From an uncultured Opitutia bacterium (GTDB taxonomy: Bacteria; Verrucomicrobiota; Verrucomicrobiia; Opitutales; Opitutaceae), in contig CAILHZ010000025.1 in NCBI GenBank assembly GCA_903834135.1, positions 1-64,000 on the forward strand: DNA of 64,000 bases. The letters run 5' to 3'. Of the stretch, positions 15,900-26,119 are shown piece by piece. Position 1 is the stretch's first letter. Each line of letters opens with the position of its first letter. Position numbers and translations under genes: made by a program. The notes beneath the pieces were generated by a model. The model saw only the letters and a list, made by a program, of their open reading frames with translations, was not told the origin of the DNA and did no database searches.

Positions 15900-18641
15900 A
15901 TGAGTCTTCCTAATCCGTTCAACACCCGTTCGTCATTTTCGGCTAACGGAAAGTCGCATTCGTATTATTCACTTCCTGCGCTCTCTAAAGCGGGCATGGG
16001 TGTCGAAAGACTTCCAGTCTCGATTAGGATTGTTCTGGAATCTCTTTTACGTAATTGCGATGGCAAGCGGGTCAGTGAAGCTGCAATCAAGGCACTTGCT
16101 GCATGGAAAGCTAAAGAATCACGCACGGAAGAAATTCCTTTCGTTGTTGCTCGTATCGTACTGCAAGATTTCACCGGAGTACCTCTGTTAGTGGATTTAG
16201 CAGCGATGCGTTCTGCGGTATCTACCTTAGGTAAAAATCCAAAAATTATTGAACCACTTGTACCTGTAGATCTTGTTGTAGATCACTCCGTACAAGTTGA
16301 CTACGCAGGTAATAAAGATGCGCTAGGCCGTAATCTAGAACTTGAATTCTCCCGTAACCGTGAACGCTATCAGTTCTTAAAATGGGGTATGCAGGCGTTC
16401 GAAACATTTAAAGTAGTTCCTCCTGGTATCGGTATTGTTCACCAAGTTAATTTGGAGTACTTAGCAAAAGGAATTTTGTCTGATTCAAGCGGCGCTTACT
16501 ATCCAGACACATTGGTAGGAACAGACTCTCACACAACCATGATCAATGGGCTTGGTGTTGTAGGCTGGGGTGTAGGTGGAATTGAAGCAGAAGCAGGTAT
16601 GTTAGGTCAGCCTGTTTACTTCTTAACTCCAGACGTAGTAGGCGTTCGTTTAACCGGTGCACTTAAAGAAGGTGTTACTGCTACAGACTTAGCTCTTACA
16701 GTTACACAAGTTTTAAGAAAAGCCAAAGTCGTTGGTAAGTTTGTAGAATTCTACGGTCCTGGTGCAGCAGCACTCCCTGTTGTTGACCGTGCGACTATTG
16801 CAAATATGGCTCCTGAGTATGGTGCAACGATGGGCTTTTTCCCAATCGATCAAGAATGCTCAAATTATTTACGTGCAACAGGACGTAGCGAAGAGCATAT
16901 CGCTTTATTTGAAGCCTACTACAAGTCTCAGAATTTGTGGGGAATTCCTCAAGGCGGAGAAATCGATTACTCTCAAGATTTAGCTCTAGATTTAAGCACT
17001 GTTGTGCCAAGTGTTGCTGGACCGAAACGTCCACAAGACCGCATCGAGCTACCTTACTTAAAACAAGAATTTACAACAGCTTATTCCCGTGCGGTTACAG
17101 AAAACGGATTTGGAAAAGTAGCACCTGATTTAGCAAAAACATTCTCGGTACCGTTTACAGAAAAACGTGATACTAAGCCTAGTGCCGGTGGTAGAGCAGA
17201 TGGTGAAATTGCAAGCGGCAGTGTTTTAATTGCTGCAATCACTAGCTGTACTAATACCTCTAATCCAAGTGTCATGCTTGCAGCAGGACTCTTGGCAAAG
17301 AAGGCCGTAGAAAAAGGACTGTTTGTGCAGTCCACAGTAAAATCCTCCCTAGCTCCTGGTAGCCGTGTTGTAACCGAATACCTAGATAAAACAGGACTTC
17401 AACCTTACTTAGATAAACTTGGCTTCCAGACCGTTGGCTACGGCTGTACTACGTGTATTGGAAATTCCGGACCTTTAAATCCAGCGATCGAAGAAACAAT
17501 CATTAAAAATGATTTAGTCGCTGCAGCTGTACTTTCAGGTAATCGTAATTTCGAAGCTCGGGTACACCAAAACATTAAGGCTAATTTCTTAATGTCACCT
17601 CCACTTGTGGTTGCTTTCGCAATTGCAGGCCGCGTGGATATTGATCTTTCCAAGGATCCACTCGGACGTGATACGCAGGGACACGATGTGTATTTAAAAG
17701 ATATCTGGCCTACACTCCAAGAGGTGCGCGATCAATTGCAGGCAGCACTTCGCCCTGAAGTATTCCAGAAGTTATATAAGGACTTTGCGTCTCAAAATCC
17801 AAAGTGGAACGAAATTCCTTCTTCCACTGGTAATGTGTATTCCTTTGATAAGAGCTCTACGTATATCCAAGAGCCTCCTTTCTTTGATAAATTTAATTTA
17901 AAAGCTCCAGGAATTTCTGAAATTAAAGCAGGCCGTGCACTCGGTATATTTGGTGATTCAGTCACAACCGATCATATTTCACCAGCGGGTGCTATTAAGA
18001 AGAGTTCACCAGCGGGTAAATTCCTTTTAGATAACGGAGTTGCTTTCGAAGACTTCAATTCCTACGGCTCACGACGCGGCAATGACCGCATCATGACACG
18101 TGGTACCTTTGCTAACGTACGTATTAAAAATTTAATGCTCGGTGGTGAAGAGGGTGGAAACACCTTATATGTATCAAAAACAGGAGCTGTTGAAAAACTA
18201 GCGATCTATGATGCATCCGTTAAGTACAAGGCAGAGGGAACTCCTTTGTTTGTCTTTGCAGGCCAAGAATACGGCACAGGTTCATCCCGTGACTGGGCTG
18301 CTAAAGGTACATCGCTTCTGGGTGTTAAAGTCGTTGTAGCTCAAAGCTACGAACGTATTCACCGCTCTAATTTAGTGGGTATGGGCGTACTTCCTCTACA
18401 ATTTAAGGAAGGCACTTCTGCCCAGAGTCTTAAACTTGATGGTACTGAAACCTACGATGTTGTAGGTCTTAATAGTGCGATTAAGCCACAGCAGGATATG
18501 ACACTTAAGATCACCCGCAAAACTGGTGAAACCTTAGATGTTTCTGTTCGCTGCCGTATCGATACACCGATTGAAATTGATTACTATCAGCATGGTGGAA
18601 TTCTTCCTTTCGTACTTAGACAAATTGTAGCCGCTCACTAA
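15900..18641 (+). CDS. acnA: Aconitate hydratase
   Basis: TCA-cycle enzyme interconverting citrate and isocitrate through a [4Fe-4S] cluster. Cluster cysteines lie in [10 protein letters not shown] and [37 protein letters not shown] and the C-terminal swivel domain ([10 protein letters not shown]) are the AcnA/IRP-type signatures. The 913-residue length is normal for AcnA and too long for leuC. It starts [28 protein letters not shown]. Confidence 0.97.
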   Translation: MSLPNPFNTRSSFSANGKSHSYYSLPALSKAGMGVERLPVSIRIVLESLLRNCDGKRVSEAAIKALAAWKAKESRTEEIPFVVARIVLQDFTGVPLLVDLAAMRSAVSTLGKNPKIIEPLVPVDLVVDHSVQVDYAGNKDALGRNLELEFSRNRERYQFLKWGMQAFETFKVVPPGIGIVHQVNLEYLAKGILSDSSGAYYPDTLVGTDSHTTMINGLGVVGWGVGGIEAEAGMLGQPVYFLTPDVVGVRLTGALKEGVTATDLALTVTQVLRKAKVVGKFVEFYGPGAAALPVVDRATIANMAPEYGATMGFFPIDQECSNYLRATGRSEEHIALFEAYYKSQNLWGIPQGGEIDYSQDLALDLSTVVPSVAGPKRPQDRIELPYLKQEFTTAYSRAVTENGFGKVAPDLAKTFSVPFTEKRDTKPSAGGRADGEIASGSVLIAAITSCTNTSNPSVMLAAGLLAKKAVEKGLFVQSTVKSSLAPGSRVVTEYLDKTGLQPYLDKLGFQTVGYGCTTCIGNSGPLNPAIEETIIKNDLVAAAVLSGNRNFEARVHQNIKANFLMSPPLVVAFAIAGRVDIDLSKDPLGRDTQGHDVYLKDIWPTLQEVRDQLQAALRPEVFQKLYKDFASQNPKWNEIPSSTGNVYSFDKSSTYIQEPPFFDKFNLKAPGISEIKAGRALGIFGDSVTTDHISPAGAIKKSSPAGKFLLDNGVAFEDFNSYGSRRGNDRIMTRGTFANVRIKNLMLGGEEGGNTLYVSKTGAVEKLAIYDASVKYKAEGTPLFVFAGQEYGTGSSRDWAAKGTSLLGVKVVVAQSYERIHRSNLVGMGVLPLQFKEGTSAQSLKLDGTETYDVVGLNSAIKPQQDMTLKITRKTGETLDVSVRCRIDTPIEIDYYQHGGILPFVLRQIVAAH

Positions 18642-18714
18642 GTTACTCTTTTCACACGTAAGCACTAAAACACGCCATTCTTTTTTGTGAATTAAGGCGT
18701 CTTGAATTGTACCT

Positions 18715-19230
18715 ATGCCTGATGTTGCATCCCAGTCTGTATATTTAGTCGATTGCGACTCCGATCCGGTGCGCGTGCGTATATCCGGGAAGGCTAATTT
18801 CCAGAATAGCGCCTGTTTAAAAGATTTTCTTCAGCATATGTTAGCTGAGGGTAAAAGTCGTTTCTTACTTGATTTTGAGCAGTGTGCTACGATGGATAGT
18901 ACTTTTCTTGGTGTATTAGCTGGAGCAGCTTTAGAGATTAAACGTAAAGCCCCTGAGGGTAAGTTAACACTGTTTAGATTGGGTACCCGTAATTTAGAGT
19001 TAGTGCGCAGTCTTGGCCTTCATAGGCTCATGCAAGTAGAATCAGGAGAACTCTCCGTAGCACTTACTGATTCAAGTCATGCCCTTAATTGTGAGGGTAA
19101 ATCAGAATTAGATAACGCAAAATTGGCTCTCGAAGCGCACCAAAATCTGGTCAAAGTTGATGAATCCAACCGGGCTAAATTTCAAGATGTCCTTACTTTC
19201 TTAAAGAACAAGGTCGACAAGAAGGTCTAA
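18715..19230 (+). CDS. STAS-domain protein (anti-sigma factor antagonist-like)
   Basis: A SpoIIAA-like STAS domain spans about residues 15-110, with LDFEQCATMDSTFLGVLAGA. The serine of the MDSTFLG turn is where family members are phosphorylated by serine kinases of the RsbW/SpoIIAB type. An acidic and helical C-terminal extension (about 120-171, rich in Lys/Asp/Asn) is not part of the domain. No partner kinase or sigma factor is nearby, so the pathway is unknown. It lies 74 bp after aconitase and 34 bp before trpB, on the same strand. Confidence 0.8.
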   Translation: MPDVASQSVYLVDCDSDPVRVRISGKANFQNSACLKDFLQHMLAEGKSRFLLDFEQCATMDSTFLGVLAGAALEIKRKAPEGKLTLFRLGTRNLELVRSLGLHRLMQVESGELSVALTDSSHALNCEGKSELDNAKLALEAHQNLVKVDESNRAKFQDVLTFLKNKVDKKV

Positions 19231-19263
19231 TCACCTCTGATTTTTACTGTAGTTCATACTTAC

Positions 19264-20472
19264 ATGGCCGAAATAAATTCCATAAACCGCGAATCACTCC
19301 CAGACAGTACGGGACACTTTGGCGTGTATGGTGGCGTGTTTGTTCCTGAGACCTTGATGTCGGCTTTAAAGGAGTTGGATGAAGCCTATGCAGTTGCAGC
19401 AAAGGATCCTTCGTTTCAAAAAGAATTACACGATACGCTTGCAGAATTTGCAGGTCGTCCTACGCCGCTTTATTACGCTGAGCGTTTGACGGAGCATTGT
19501 GGTGGAGCAAAAATATTTTTTAAGCGTGAAGACTTATTGCACACGGGTGCTCATAAAATTAATAACGCAATAGGTCAGGCAATCTTAGCACGCAGGATGG
19601 GTAAGAAGCGTATCATTGCTGAAACCGGTGCAGGACAGCACGGTGTAGCTACGGCAGCTGTTTGTGCAAAGTTTGGTCTGGAGTGTGTCGTGTATATGGG
19701 CGCGGTAGATATGCAGCGCCAAGCACTAAATGTTTTTAGAATGCGCTTAATGGGTGCTGAAGTACGAGGTGTAGAGGCAGGTCAAAAGACACTCAAAGAA
19801 GCTATTAATGAAGCAATGCGTGACTGGGTCACTAATGTAAGAAGTACGCACTACATTTTGGGTACAGTATATGGCTCTCATCCGTATCCTATGATGGTGA
19901 GAGAATTTCACCGGGTGATTGGTCGTGAAGCGCGTGAGCAATTTTTAGCACGTGAAGGTCGCTTACCTGATGAACTAATCGCCTGTGTGGGTGGTGGCAG
20001 TAATGCCATGGGTTTATTTTTTGAATTCTTACACGATACGAAAGTTAAGATGACTGGTGTAGAAGCAGGTGGTCACGGTATTACATTAGGTAATCACGCT
20101 GCACGTTTTTCAGGTGGTAGACTTGGTGTATTGCAAGGCTGTAAGACTTACATCTTACAAGATCAAGATGGACAAATCCAGGGCACGCACTCTGTTTCTG
20201 CTGGGTTAGATTATGCTGCTGTTGGACCTGAGCATGCCTTTTACCGGGATACGGGACGTATTGATTTTAGTTATGCAACAGATGATGAAGTATTGGCTGC
20301 ATTTAAACTATGCTCAAGTAAGGAGGGTATTATCCCTGCTTTAGAAAGTAGTCATGCACTAGCGTATGCCTTTAAGCGCGCAGCTGAACTACCTAAGGAT
20401 AAATCAATACTGATCAATTTAAGTGGCCGTGGAGATAAGGATGTTCAACAAGCGATAGCACTCATTAAGTAA
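19264..20472 (+). CDS. trpB: Tryptophan synthase beta chain
   Basis: PLP enzyme joining indole and serine to tryptophan. The PLP lysine is K98 in [23 protein letters not shown] and the phosphate-binding [12 protein letters not shown] are clear. The 402-residue length is that of the TrpB1 class. No trpA or other trp gene is in the window, so the tryptophan genes are at least partly dispersed. The upstream STAS gene has no known link to tryptophan synthesis. Confidence 0.96.
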   Translation: MAEINSINRESLPDSTGHFGVYGGVFVPETLMSALKELDEAYAVAAKDPSFQKELHDTLAEFAGRPTPLYYAERLTEHCGGAKIFFKREDLLHTGAHKINNAIGQAILARRMGKKRIIAETGAGQHGVATAAVCAKFGLECVVYMGAVDMQRQALNVFRMRLMGAEVRGVEAGQKTLKEAINEAMRDWVTNVRSTHYILGTVYGSHPYPMMVREFHRVIGREAREQFLAREGRLPDELIACVGGGSNAMGLFFEFLHDTKVKMTGVEAGGHGITLGNHAARFSGGRLGVLQGCKTYILQDQDGQIQGTHSVSAGLDYAAVGPEHAFYRDTGRIDFSYATDDEVLAAFKLCSSKEGIIPALESSHALAYAFKRAAELPKDKSILINLSGRGDKDVQQAIALIK

Positions 20473-20521
20473 GCCTACGGTTAGCTTGCCAGAAGACCTT
20501 AGGTTTTGTTAGATAGCCTTC

Positions 20522-21394
20522 ATGCGAAGCATGACCGGATATGGTGGATCAACTGCAGCTCTAGGAAATGTGGGTTTCTCAGTGAACGTAAGTTCAGTGA
20601 ATCGTAAGTCCCTTGATTTAACTGTTTCCTTACCCAGTGAATGGGAAGTGCTAGAATCCGAAGTAATTGATCAGGTGCGTAAATCTGCAACGCGTGGTAA
20701 AGTGCATCTCTCAATCGAGATTAATAGTAAGAAAAAATCAGACGAAGAGGTCTGGGATGATGAGTATATTACTGCAGCACTCGATAAACTTTCTACTTTA
20801 GCTGAAGCTCAGGGAGTAACCTTTAATCCCAGTGCCGATTTACTTTGGCAGATTGCAAATTCTAAAAGAAAAGAAGTCACACTGCCTGCGCCTGATTTAA
20901 TTAGGCCGATGCTTCTTGAAGCTGTAGATACTGCTTTAAACGGTATGGTCATTATGAGAGAAAAAGAAGGGGAGGCTCTTCTGGTAGATTTTATTACACG
21001 CGTTACTTTACTGCGCCGCTTAGTGGATTCAATTGGTCAGCGTGCGCCGCATGTAGCACCTACTTACAGGGAACTTTTATTAAAGCGCTTAAGAGAAGCA
21101 AATCTTGAACTTGATATCAGTGATGAGCGTGTTCTTAAGGAAGTAGCTTTATTTGCCGATCGCTGTGATATCACAGAAGAAATTACGCGCTTTAAGTCTC
21201 ACATCGATCAATTCACAAATCTAATAAAGTCAGAAACAGAAATGGGGCGTAAGGCGGAATTTATTTTACAAGAGATGGGCCGTGAAGTGCATACTATGGG
21301 CAGTAAGGCCAATGATTTAGAAATCGCTAAGCACATTATAGAACTTAAAAACGAACTCGAACGCGTTAAAGAGCAGATCGCTAATGTCGAGTAA
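20522..21394 (+). CDS. YicC-family endoribonuclease
   Basis: The N-terminal MRSMTGYG and the C-terminal DUF1732 domain (EMGRKAEFILQEMGREVHTMGSKAND) are diagnostic of the YicC/YloC family, which includes metal-dependent endoribonucleases acting in stress and small-RNA turnover. The 290-residue length is normal. In many bacteria it precedes gmk and rpoZ; here it faces lspA instead, with only 9 bp between the stop codons. Confidence 0.92.
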   Translation: MRSMTGYGGSTAALGNVGFSVNVSSVNRKSLDLTVSLPSEWEVLESEVIDQVRKSATRGKVHLSIEINSKKKSDEEVWDDEYITAALDKLSTLAEAQGVTFNPSADLLWQIANSKRKEVTLPAPDLIRPMLLEAVDTALNGMVIMREKEGEALLVDFITRVTLLRRLVDSIGQRAPHVAPTYRELLLKRLREANLELDISDERVLKEVALFADRCDITEEITRFKSHIDQFTNLIKSETEMGRKAEFILQEMGREVHTMGSKANDLEIAKHIIELKNELERVKEQIANVE

Positions 21395-21403
21395 CTATGA
21401 GCC

Positions 21404-21934
21404 TTAGTCTTGCGACTTAAAGGATTCAAAGAGGTATAAAAATACGCCGACACAAATGCCCGAATCGGCAATGTTAAAAGTGGGGTAGATATAAGTACCA
21501 AAGTGTAGGTCGATAAAATCAACGACATGACCGTGTAAAATGCGGTCAGTTAAATTGCCTAAAATTCCGCCACATAATAGACCAAAACAGAGTTGCGTGT
21601 AGATTGCTTTAAGCCCAATTGCATTACGCCATACAAAAATTGCGGCTAATGCAAGTAGTGCTAACAGTGCAAGCGCTGCACTGTTACCATAAAACATACT
21701 CCACGCTGCCCCAGTATTTCCAACATGAACTAAATTCATGAAGCCACGGATAATCACGATAGCTCCAGCTTGTTCTCCGTAGGTAGGATAGGTGAGTTTA
21801 CTCGCTATCCAGTACTTAGAGAGCTGATCACTAAAATAGATAAGGATAGCAAGTAACCAAAACCAACGGTATTTATTAAACCGAGATGGTTTCGGTGTGG
21901 CTGACTTTGCCTCATCCGAAACGCCTTCGCTCAC
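21404..21934 (-). CDS. lspA: Lipoprotein signal peptidase (signal peptidase II)
   Basis: Inner-membrane aspartic protease that removes signal peptides from prolipoproteins. Four hydrophobic segments are present, and the two catalytic-aspartate motifs appear as NLTDRILHGHVVDFIDL and FNIADSGICVG. The 176-residue length is normal. The start overlaps the stop of the DksA/TraR-like gene by 4 bp, so they are translationally coupled; ileS lies one gene upstream, echoing the widespread ileS-lspA linkage. Confidence 0.95.
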   Translation of the reverse strand: MSEGVSDEAKSATPKPSRFNKYRWFWLLAILIYFSDQLSKYWIASKLTYPTYGEQAGAIVIIRGFMNLVHVGNTGAAWSMFYGNSAALALLALLALAAIFVWRNAIGLKAIYTQLCFGLLCGGILGNLTDRILHGHVVDFIDLHFGTYIYPTFNIADSGICVGVFLYLFESFKSQD

Positions 21935-23058
21935 TCGTCTCCTCCGGAGTCGTCGTTAGGTATGCTACCGCCTTCGTCACCCATCTCGCCAAAGAGGCCA
22001 GGTTGAGTGCGAGCACGGTAGTGATTTTTTTCGATATTCTTTTTCGCCTCTGCGCAGTGACGTGTGAATGGGACTGCCATTAAGCGGTCTTTAGGGATTT
22101 GTTTTCCTGTGGTTTCACAAATACCGTACGTACCGTCATGAATGCGCTTAATTGCTGAGTCGATTTCTGTAAGTGCATCTTGTTCACTAGATACAAGGCT
22201 AAGTACGAAATCACGATCGAATGTGTTCAAGCCACCATCAGACATATTCTGGCCATAAGCGGAAAGGTCACCTGAATCATCCTTAGCTGAACGCTTAAGC
22301 GATTCTTCAGAATGTAGCTCGATGTCTTGCGTAAGCTTCTTACGCATATCAATTAAGAGGCGATAGTACTTGCGATACTTTTCAGGGACTTCCTCTTCGG
22401 GCTTAAATTCAGATGGCTTTTCTTGTTTCTTAGGATTGAAGCCTAAGATGTCTGCTAAGGATGCAGCCTGCACATGGCTAGGCTTGATTTGTTTTTCAAG
22501 CATCGCCTGAATTTTTGCCTGAGAAGGTTTTGCGGCAACTTTTTCGACTTTAACTTCAGGAGAAGCTTCTTCCCTAGCAACAATCGTTTTAGCAATAGCG
22601 CGTACCTCTTCTAAACTAAAAGCAATCGGTTTAAGCGCTGCTTTACGGGCAAGAATACTTTCTCTTAATGCGTTTTTCTTAGACGGTTTTTCTTCAGTCG
22701 ATTTTGGAGCTTTTTCAAGCGGTACGACAATCGTTGGACTTTTCGTTACTTTAATAGGTGCTTTCGTTGCAGGGATTACTGCAGATGTCTTAGTGCTAGC
22801 AACTGGCTTTGGTGAAGCAGCTGGTTTAGCGGGATGAGATACTTTAGCTGCCACAGGTGTTTGTTTAGTGGCGGCTGGTGCTGGTTTAATAGCAACCTTG
22901 GAAACTGGTTTTACAGGTGCAGCATGCTTTGCAGGTACAGCTGCCTTAATAGGCGCAACTACCTTTACAGGTGCAGCATGCTTACTGGCGACTTTAGCTT
23001 TAGGCTTCGGAGCTGATTTATGTGGCACGTGTGACTTTTGTTTTTCTTTTTTTGCCAT
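21931..23058 (-). CDS. DksA/TraR-like protein with long Lys/Ala/Pro-rich N-terminal tail and degenerate zinc finger
   Basis: 375 residues. Roughly residues 1-115 are histone-H1-like, rich in K, A, P and V with repeated KHAAPVK, partly encoded by a repeated about 20-bp stretch (near 22910 and 22970). A charged middle part follows. The C-terminal 130 residues are DksA/TraR-like: a coiled coil (YYRLLIDMRKKLTQDIELHSEESL...) and a zinc-finger region GICETTGKQIPKDRLMAVPFTRHCAEA. There each CxxC pair has lost its second cysteine (CETT, CAEA), so a classical four-cysteine zinc site is absent. It lies between ileS and lspA. It may act at RNA polymerase or bind nucleic acid through the tail; both are inference. 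Confidence 0.8.
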   Translation of the reverse strand: MAKKEKQKSHVPHKSAPKPKAKVASKHAAPVKVVAPIKAAVPAKHAAPVKPVSKVAIKPAPAATKQTPVAAKVSHPAKPAASPKPVASTKTSAVIPATKAPIKVTKSPTIVVPLEKAPKSTEEKPSKKNALRESILARKAALKPIAFSLEEVRAIAKTIVAREEASPEVKVEKVAAKPSQAKIQAMLEKQIKPSHVQAASLADILGFNPKKQEKPSEFKPEEEVPEKYRKYYRLLIDMRKKLTQDIELHSEESLKRSAKDDSGDLSAYGQNMSDGGLNTFDRDFVLSLVSSEQDALTEIDSAIKRIHDGTYGICETTGKQIPKDRLMAVPFTRHCAEAKKNIEKNHYRARTQPGLFGEMGDEGGSIPNDDSGGDE

Positions 23059-23134
23059 GGGGAGCCTTGGGTGTTTAAGCCCGAGATAAGCGTTAAAGGA
23101 AGGGTTGTGAAAAGGGACTTAAGGTAAAAGTAGT

Positions 23135-26038
23135 TTATGAAGCTAGGGCTTCACTGCAACGTGGACATATATCACCGTGTGCAGTTGTTTCAAGCTTAGG
23201 TAGCCATCTCCAGCAGCGTGGGCAGCGAATAAAGCCAAGTTCTTGCGAATGCTGCGGCTCAATGACTGCTCCAACTTCAGTACTGCCCTCTGGCTTTGAA
23301 GCTAGGTCAACTTTCGAAACAATAAAGAGTTCTGCAAGTAGCGCGTGATGCTTATAAAGTGCTTTATGGGCTGGATCACTAGCTGAAGTCTTAATGGTCA
23401 AAGAAGCATCCAGTGCTTTGCCTAGTTTTCCGGCAGCACGCATAGGCTCAATTTTTCCATTCACCTCAGTACGCACTTTTAGAAGTGCTAGCATGTCGAT
23501 TTCAAGATCCTGATTTTTCCAATCAGCTGGAACTACTGGCCAATCTTGTTGATGAATTGAATCCTCTGAGAATTCTTTACCCGTTGTTGCAAAGGCCCAC
23601 GCCTCGTCAGTGGTGAAAGGAATTACAGGGGCCAATAAACGAATAAGCGTTTGGAAGATATGGTGAAGTACTGTTTGCGATGAACGCCTTAGAGCACTGT
23701 TTGTACCCATCGTATACAAACGATCTTTGAGAATATCATGATACGTTGCAGAAAGAGTAACCACACAGAACTGGTTACACAATTGGTACACACGGTGAAA
23801 TTCATACGCGTCATAGGCTTCCGTACACTGCCGAATAAGTTCAGCGGTGTGATGAAGTGCCCAGCGATCAATTGTATCTAATTTCTGTATAGGTAGCGTA
23901 TCTTTTGCAGGATTAAAATCAAAGAGATTGGCTAGTTGAAAACGCAGCGTGTTTCTAAGTAAGCGGTACGTTTCTCCTACGTGAGAGAGAATTTCCTTTG
24001 AGATTGGAATATCATCTCTGAAATCTTGAGAGGCAATCCACAGACGAATGACATCAGCGCCGTGCTCTGCAATGTAGGCATCGCTTGTCTGAGGTTTTTC
24101 GTAGGTTGAGCTCTTAGAAATTTTCTTTCGCTCTTCATCGGTGATGAAACCGTGGGTAAGCACTGCTTTATAAGGTGCTTTGTTACGCGAAATAATACTC
24201 GTCCAAAGTGACGACTGGAACCAGCCGCGGTGTTGATCGCTACCTTCAAGATATAGATCTGCAGGCCACTGTGTACCGCCTTGTTGTTTAGCAAGTACAG
24301 CTGCATGAGAAGAGCCTGAATCAATCCAGACGTCTAATGTATCACGCCCACAATTTAAACTTGAGGCTGCTGGCCAATCCTTAGGAAGAGTAACGCCTGC
24401 TAAAATGGCTTCAGCTGGAGTAGCGTACCAAAGATTAGAACCTACTTTCTCAATTTTATCTGCAATTGAGCGAATAACATCTGCATCTAAGAAGGCTTTC
24501 TTTTTTTCGTCGTAGAAAGCTGGGATAGGCACACCCCATGACCTTTGACGACTAATACACCAATCAGGACGGGATTCGACTGCGCCGCGAATACGGGCTT
24601 TGCCCCAAGCAGGAATCCACTGAACGCCCTCGATTGAATCGAGCGCTTGAGCACGTGGAGTATTTTTTTCAAATACTGAATTTTCTTTATCTAAAGAAAC
24701 AAACCACTGATCAACTGCTCTAAAAATAATCGGAGTTTTTGATCTCCAGCAGTGCGGATAGCTGTGGGTGTAGCGCTGCTTAGCTACTAAGGCTTCGGCT
24801 TGATCTAATTTACGAAGCACTGCGATGTTGGCTTGGGAGGTTTTTTTCTTCTCCAAGTCTTCAACTGTTTCAACACATGAAATGCCAACTAAATCCTGCG
24901 GTACTTTGCCGTCATCAATAAAGCAGCCGTTATCTCCAACAGGGCAGTAAATTTCTAAGCCGTACCTAAGACCTGTTAAATAGTCATCCATTCCATGGCC
25001 TGGGGCTGTATGCACAGCGCCTGAGCCACTTTCTGTTGTCACGTAGTCTGCTAATACGACCATTGAGTCTCGCTCAATAATCGGATGACGGGCTTTTAGG
25101 CCTTCGAGTGTTTTTCCTAATACCTCAGTGCCGCGAACAAGAGGTCCACGCTTTGATTCTGGAGTCTGTCCATCAATGAGAGGCTCAAGTGCTGAAATAC
25201 GCTCGGTTGCGATAATCCAGTTCTCTGGCTTCCCAAGACTTGGAGATACTACGCTATAGCTTAATTCAGGGTTTAGAGCAATCGCCAGGTTAGCTGGGAT
25301 AGTCCAAGGCGTTGTGGTCCAAATAACCAAGCTTAGTGGCTTGTCTGTAGGTAAGTTAAACTTCTTTGCTTCGACTTCTGGGATTGGAAATTTGACCCAA
25401 ATAGACGGAGAAATATGATCTTTATACTCAATTTCAGCCTCAGCTAATGCGGTTTCAAAGGGAATAGACCAGTAGACGGGCTTCTTACTGCGATAAACGA
25501 GCTTACGTTCTACAAAAGAGGCGAAAGTTCTTAAGATATCGGCCTCATAAGCAGGGGCCTTTGTTTTGTACTCGTTACTCCAATCAGCCAAAACACCTAG
25601 GCGTTTGAACTGTTTTGTCTGAGTTGCGATCCATCCTTCAGAGAATTGGTCACAGTGTTCACGCAGTTCAGCAGTCGTTACTTCGATCTTTTTTTGCTGA
25701 AATTCACGGGTTACTTTCTGCTCAATTGGCAGTCCATGACAGTCCCAACCAGGGACGTAAGGGGTCCTAAATCCACGCATTGATTTATAGCGTAAGATGA
25801 TGTCCTTTAAGGTCTTATTGAGTGCTGTACCGATGTGAACATCGCCGTTTGTGAAGGGCGGTCCATCATGTAAAACAAAGACAGGAGCTTTCTGTTTTGA
25901 ACGCTTACTTTGAATGGAATCATAGAGGCCTATTTTGGCCCAATGCTCCACCCGGGAAGGTTCTCTCTGTGCGAGCCCAGCTCGCATCGGAAAATCAGTC
26001 TTAGGAAGCTGTAATGTGTCTTTCAGTTCGTTCGCCAT
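23135..26038 (-). CDS. ileS: Isoleucyl-tRNA synthetase
   Basis: Charges tRNA-Ile and edits misactivated valine. The HIGH region is GPPFTNGDVHIGTALNK, the editing domain has WTTTPWTIPAN, the KMSKS loop appears as KKISKSS, and a C-terminal zinc finger (CPRCWRWLP...CPRCSEAL) is complete. The 967-residue length is that of the bacterial type. It is the first of ileS, DksA-like, lspA. Confidence 0.97.
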   Translation of the reverse strand: MANELKDTLQLPKTDFPMRAGLAQREPSRVEHWAKIGLYDSIQSKRSKQKAPVFVLHDGPPFTNGDVHIGTALNKTLKDIILRYKSMRGFRTPYVPGWDCHGLPIEQKVTREFQQKKIEVTTAELREHCDQFSEGWIATQTKQFKRLGVLADWSNEYKTKAPAYEADILRTFASFVERKLVYRSKKPVYWSIPFETALAEAEIEYKDHISPSIWVKFPIPEVEAKKFNLPTDKPLSLVIWTTTPWTIPANLAIALNPELSYSVVSPSLGKPENWIIATERISALEPLIDGQTPESKRGPLVRGTEVLGKTLEGLKARHPIIERDSMVVLADYVTTESGSGAVHTAPGHGMDDYLTGLRYGLEIYCPVGDNGCFIDDGKVPQDLVGISCVETVEDLEKKKTSQANIAVLRKLDQAEALVAKQRYTHSYPHCWRSKTPIIFRAVDQWFVSLDKENSVFEKNTPRAQALDSIEGVQWIPAWGKARIRGAVESRPDWCISRQRSWGVPIPAFYDEKKKAFLDADVIRSIADKIEKVGSNLWYATPAEAILAGVTLPKDWPAASSLNCGRDTLDVWIDSGSSHAAVLAKQQGGTQWPADLYLEGSDQHRGWFQSSLWTSIISRNKAPYKAVLTHGFITDEERKKISKSSTYEKPQTSDAYIAEHGADVIRLWIASQDFRDDIPISKEILSHVGETYRLLRNTLRFQLANLFDFNPAKDTLPIQKLDTIDRWALHHTAELIRQCTEAYDAYEFHRVYQLCNQFCVVTLSATYHDILKDRLYTMGTNSALRRSSQTVLHHIFQTLIRLLAPVIPFTTDEAWAFATTGKEFSEDSIHQQDWPVVPADWKNQDLEIDMLALLKVRTEVNGKIEPMRAAGKLGKALDASLTIKTSASDPAHKALYKHHALLAELFIVSKVDLASKPEGSTEVGAVIEPQHSQELGFIRCPRCWRWLPKLETTAHGDICPRCSEALAS

Positions 26039-26119
26039 ACCGGTGAAAAGCGGGCGAGGCTAAATCGTCTACACGGTGAGTCAAGGTGTTACGGTGTAAA
26101 CTCATCTAAAATCAAAGCT

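Noticed and set aside
21931-23058. Reading the DksA-like protein as a eukaryotic-type histone
   Set aside because: Only the low-complexity tail is H1-like; the folded C-terminal domain is DksA/TraR-like.
22834-23089. Two plus-strand ORFs over the DksA-like tail
   Set aside because: Cys/Ala/Gly-rich reverse translations of the Lys/Ala/Pro repeats.
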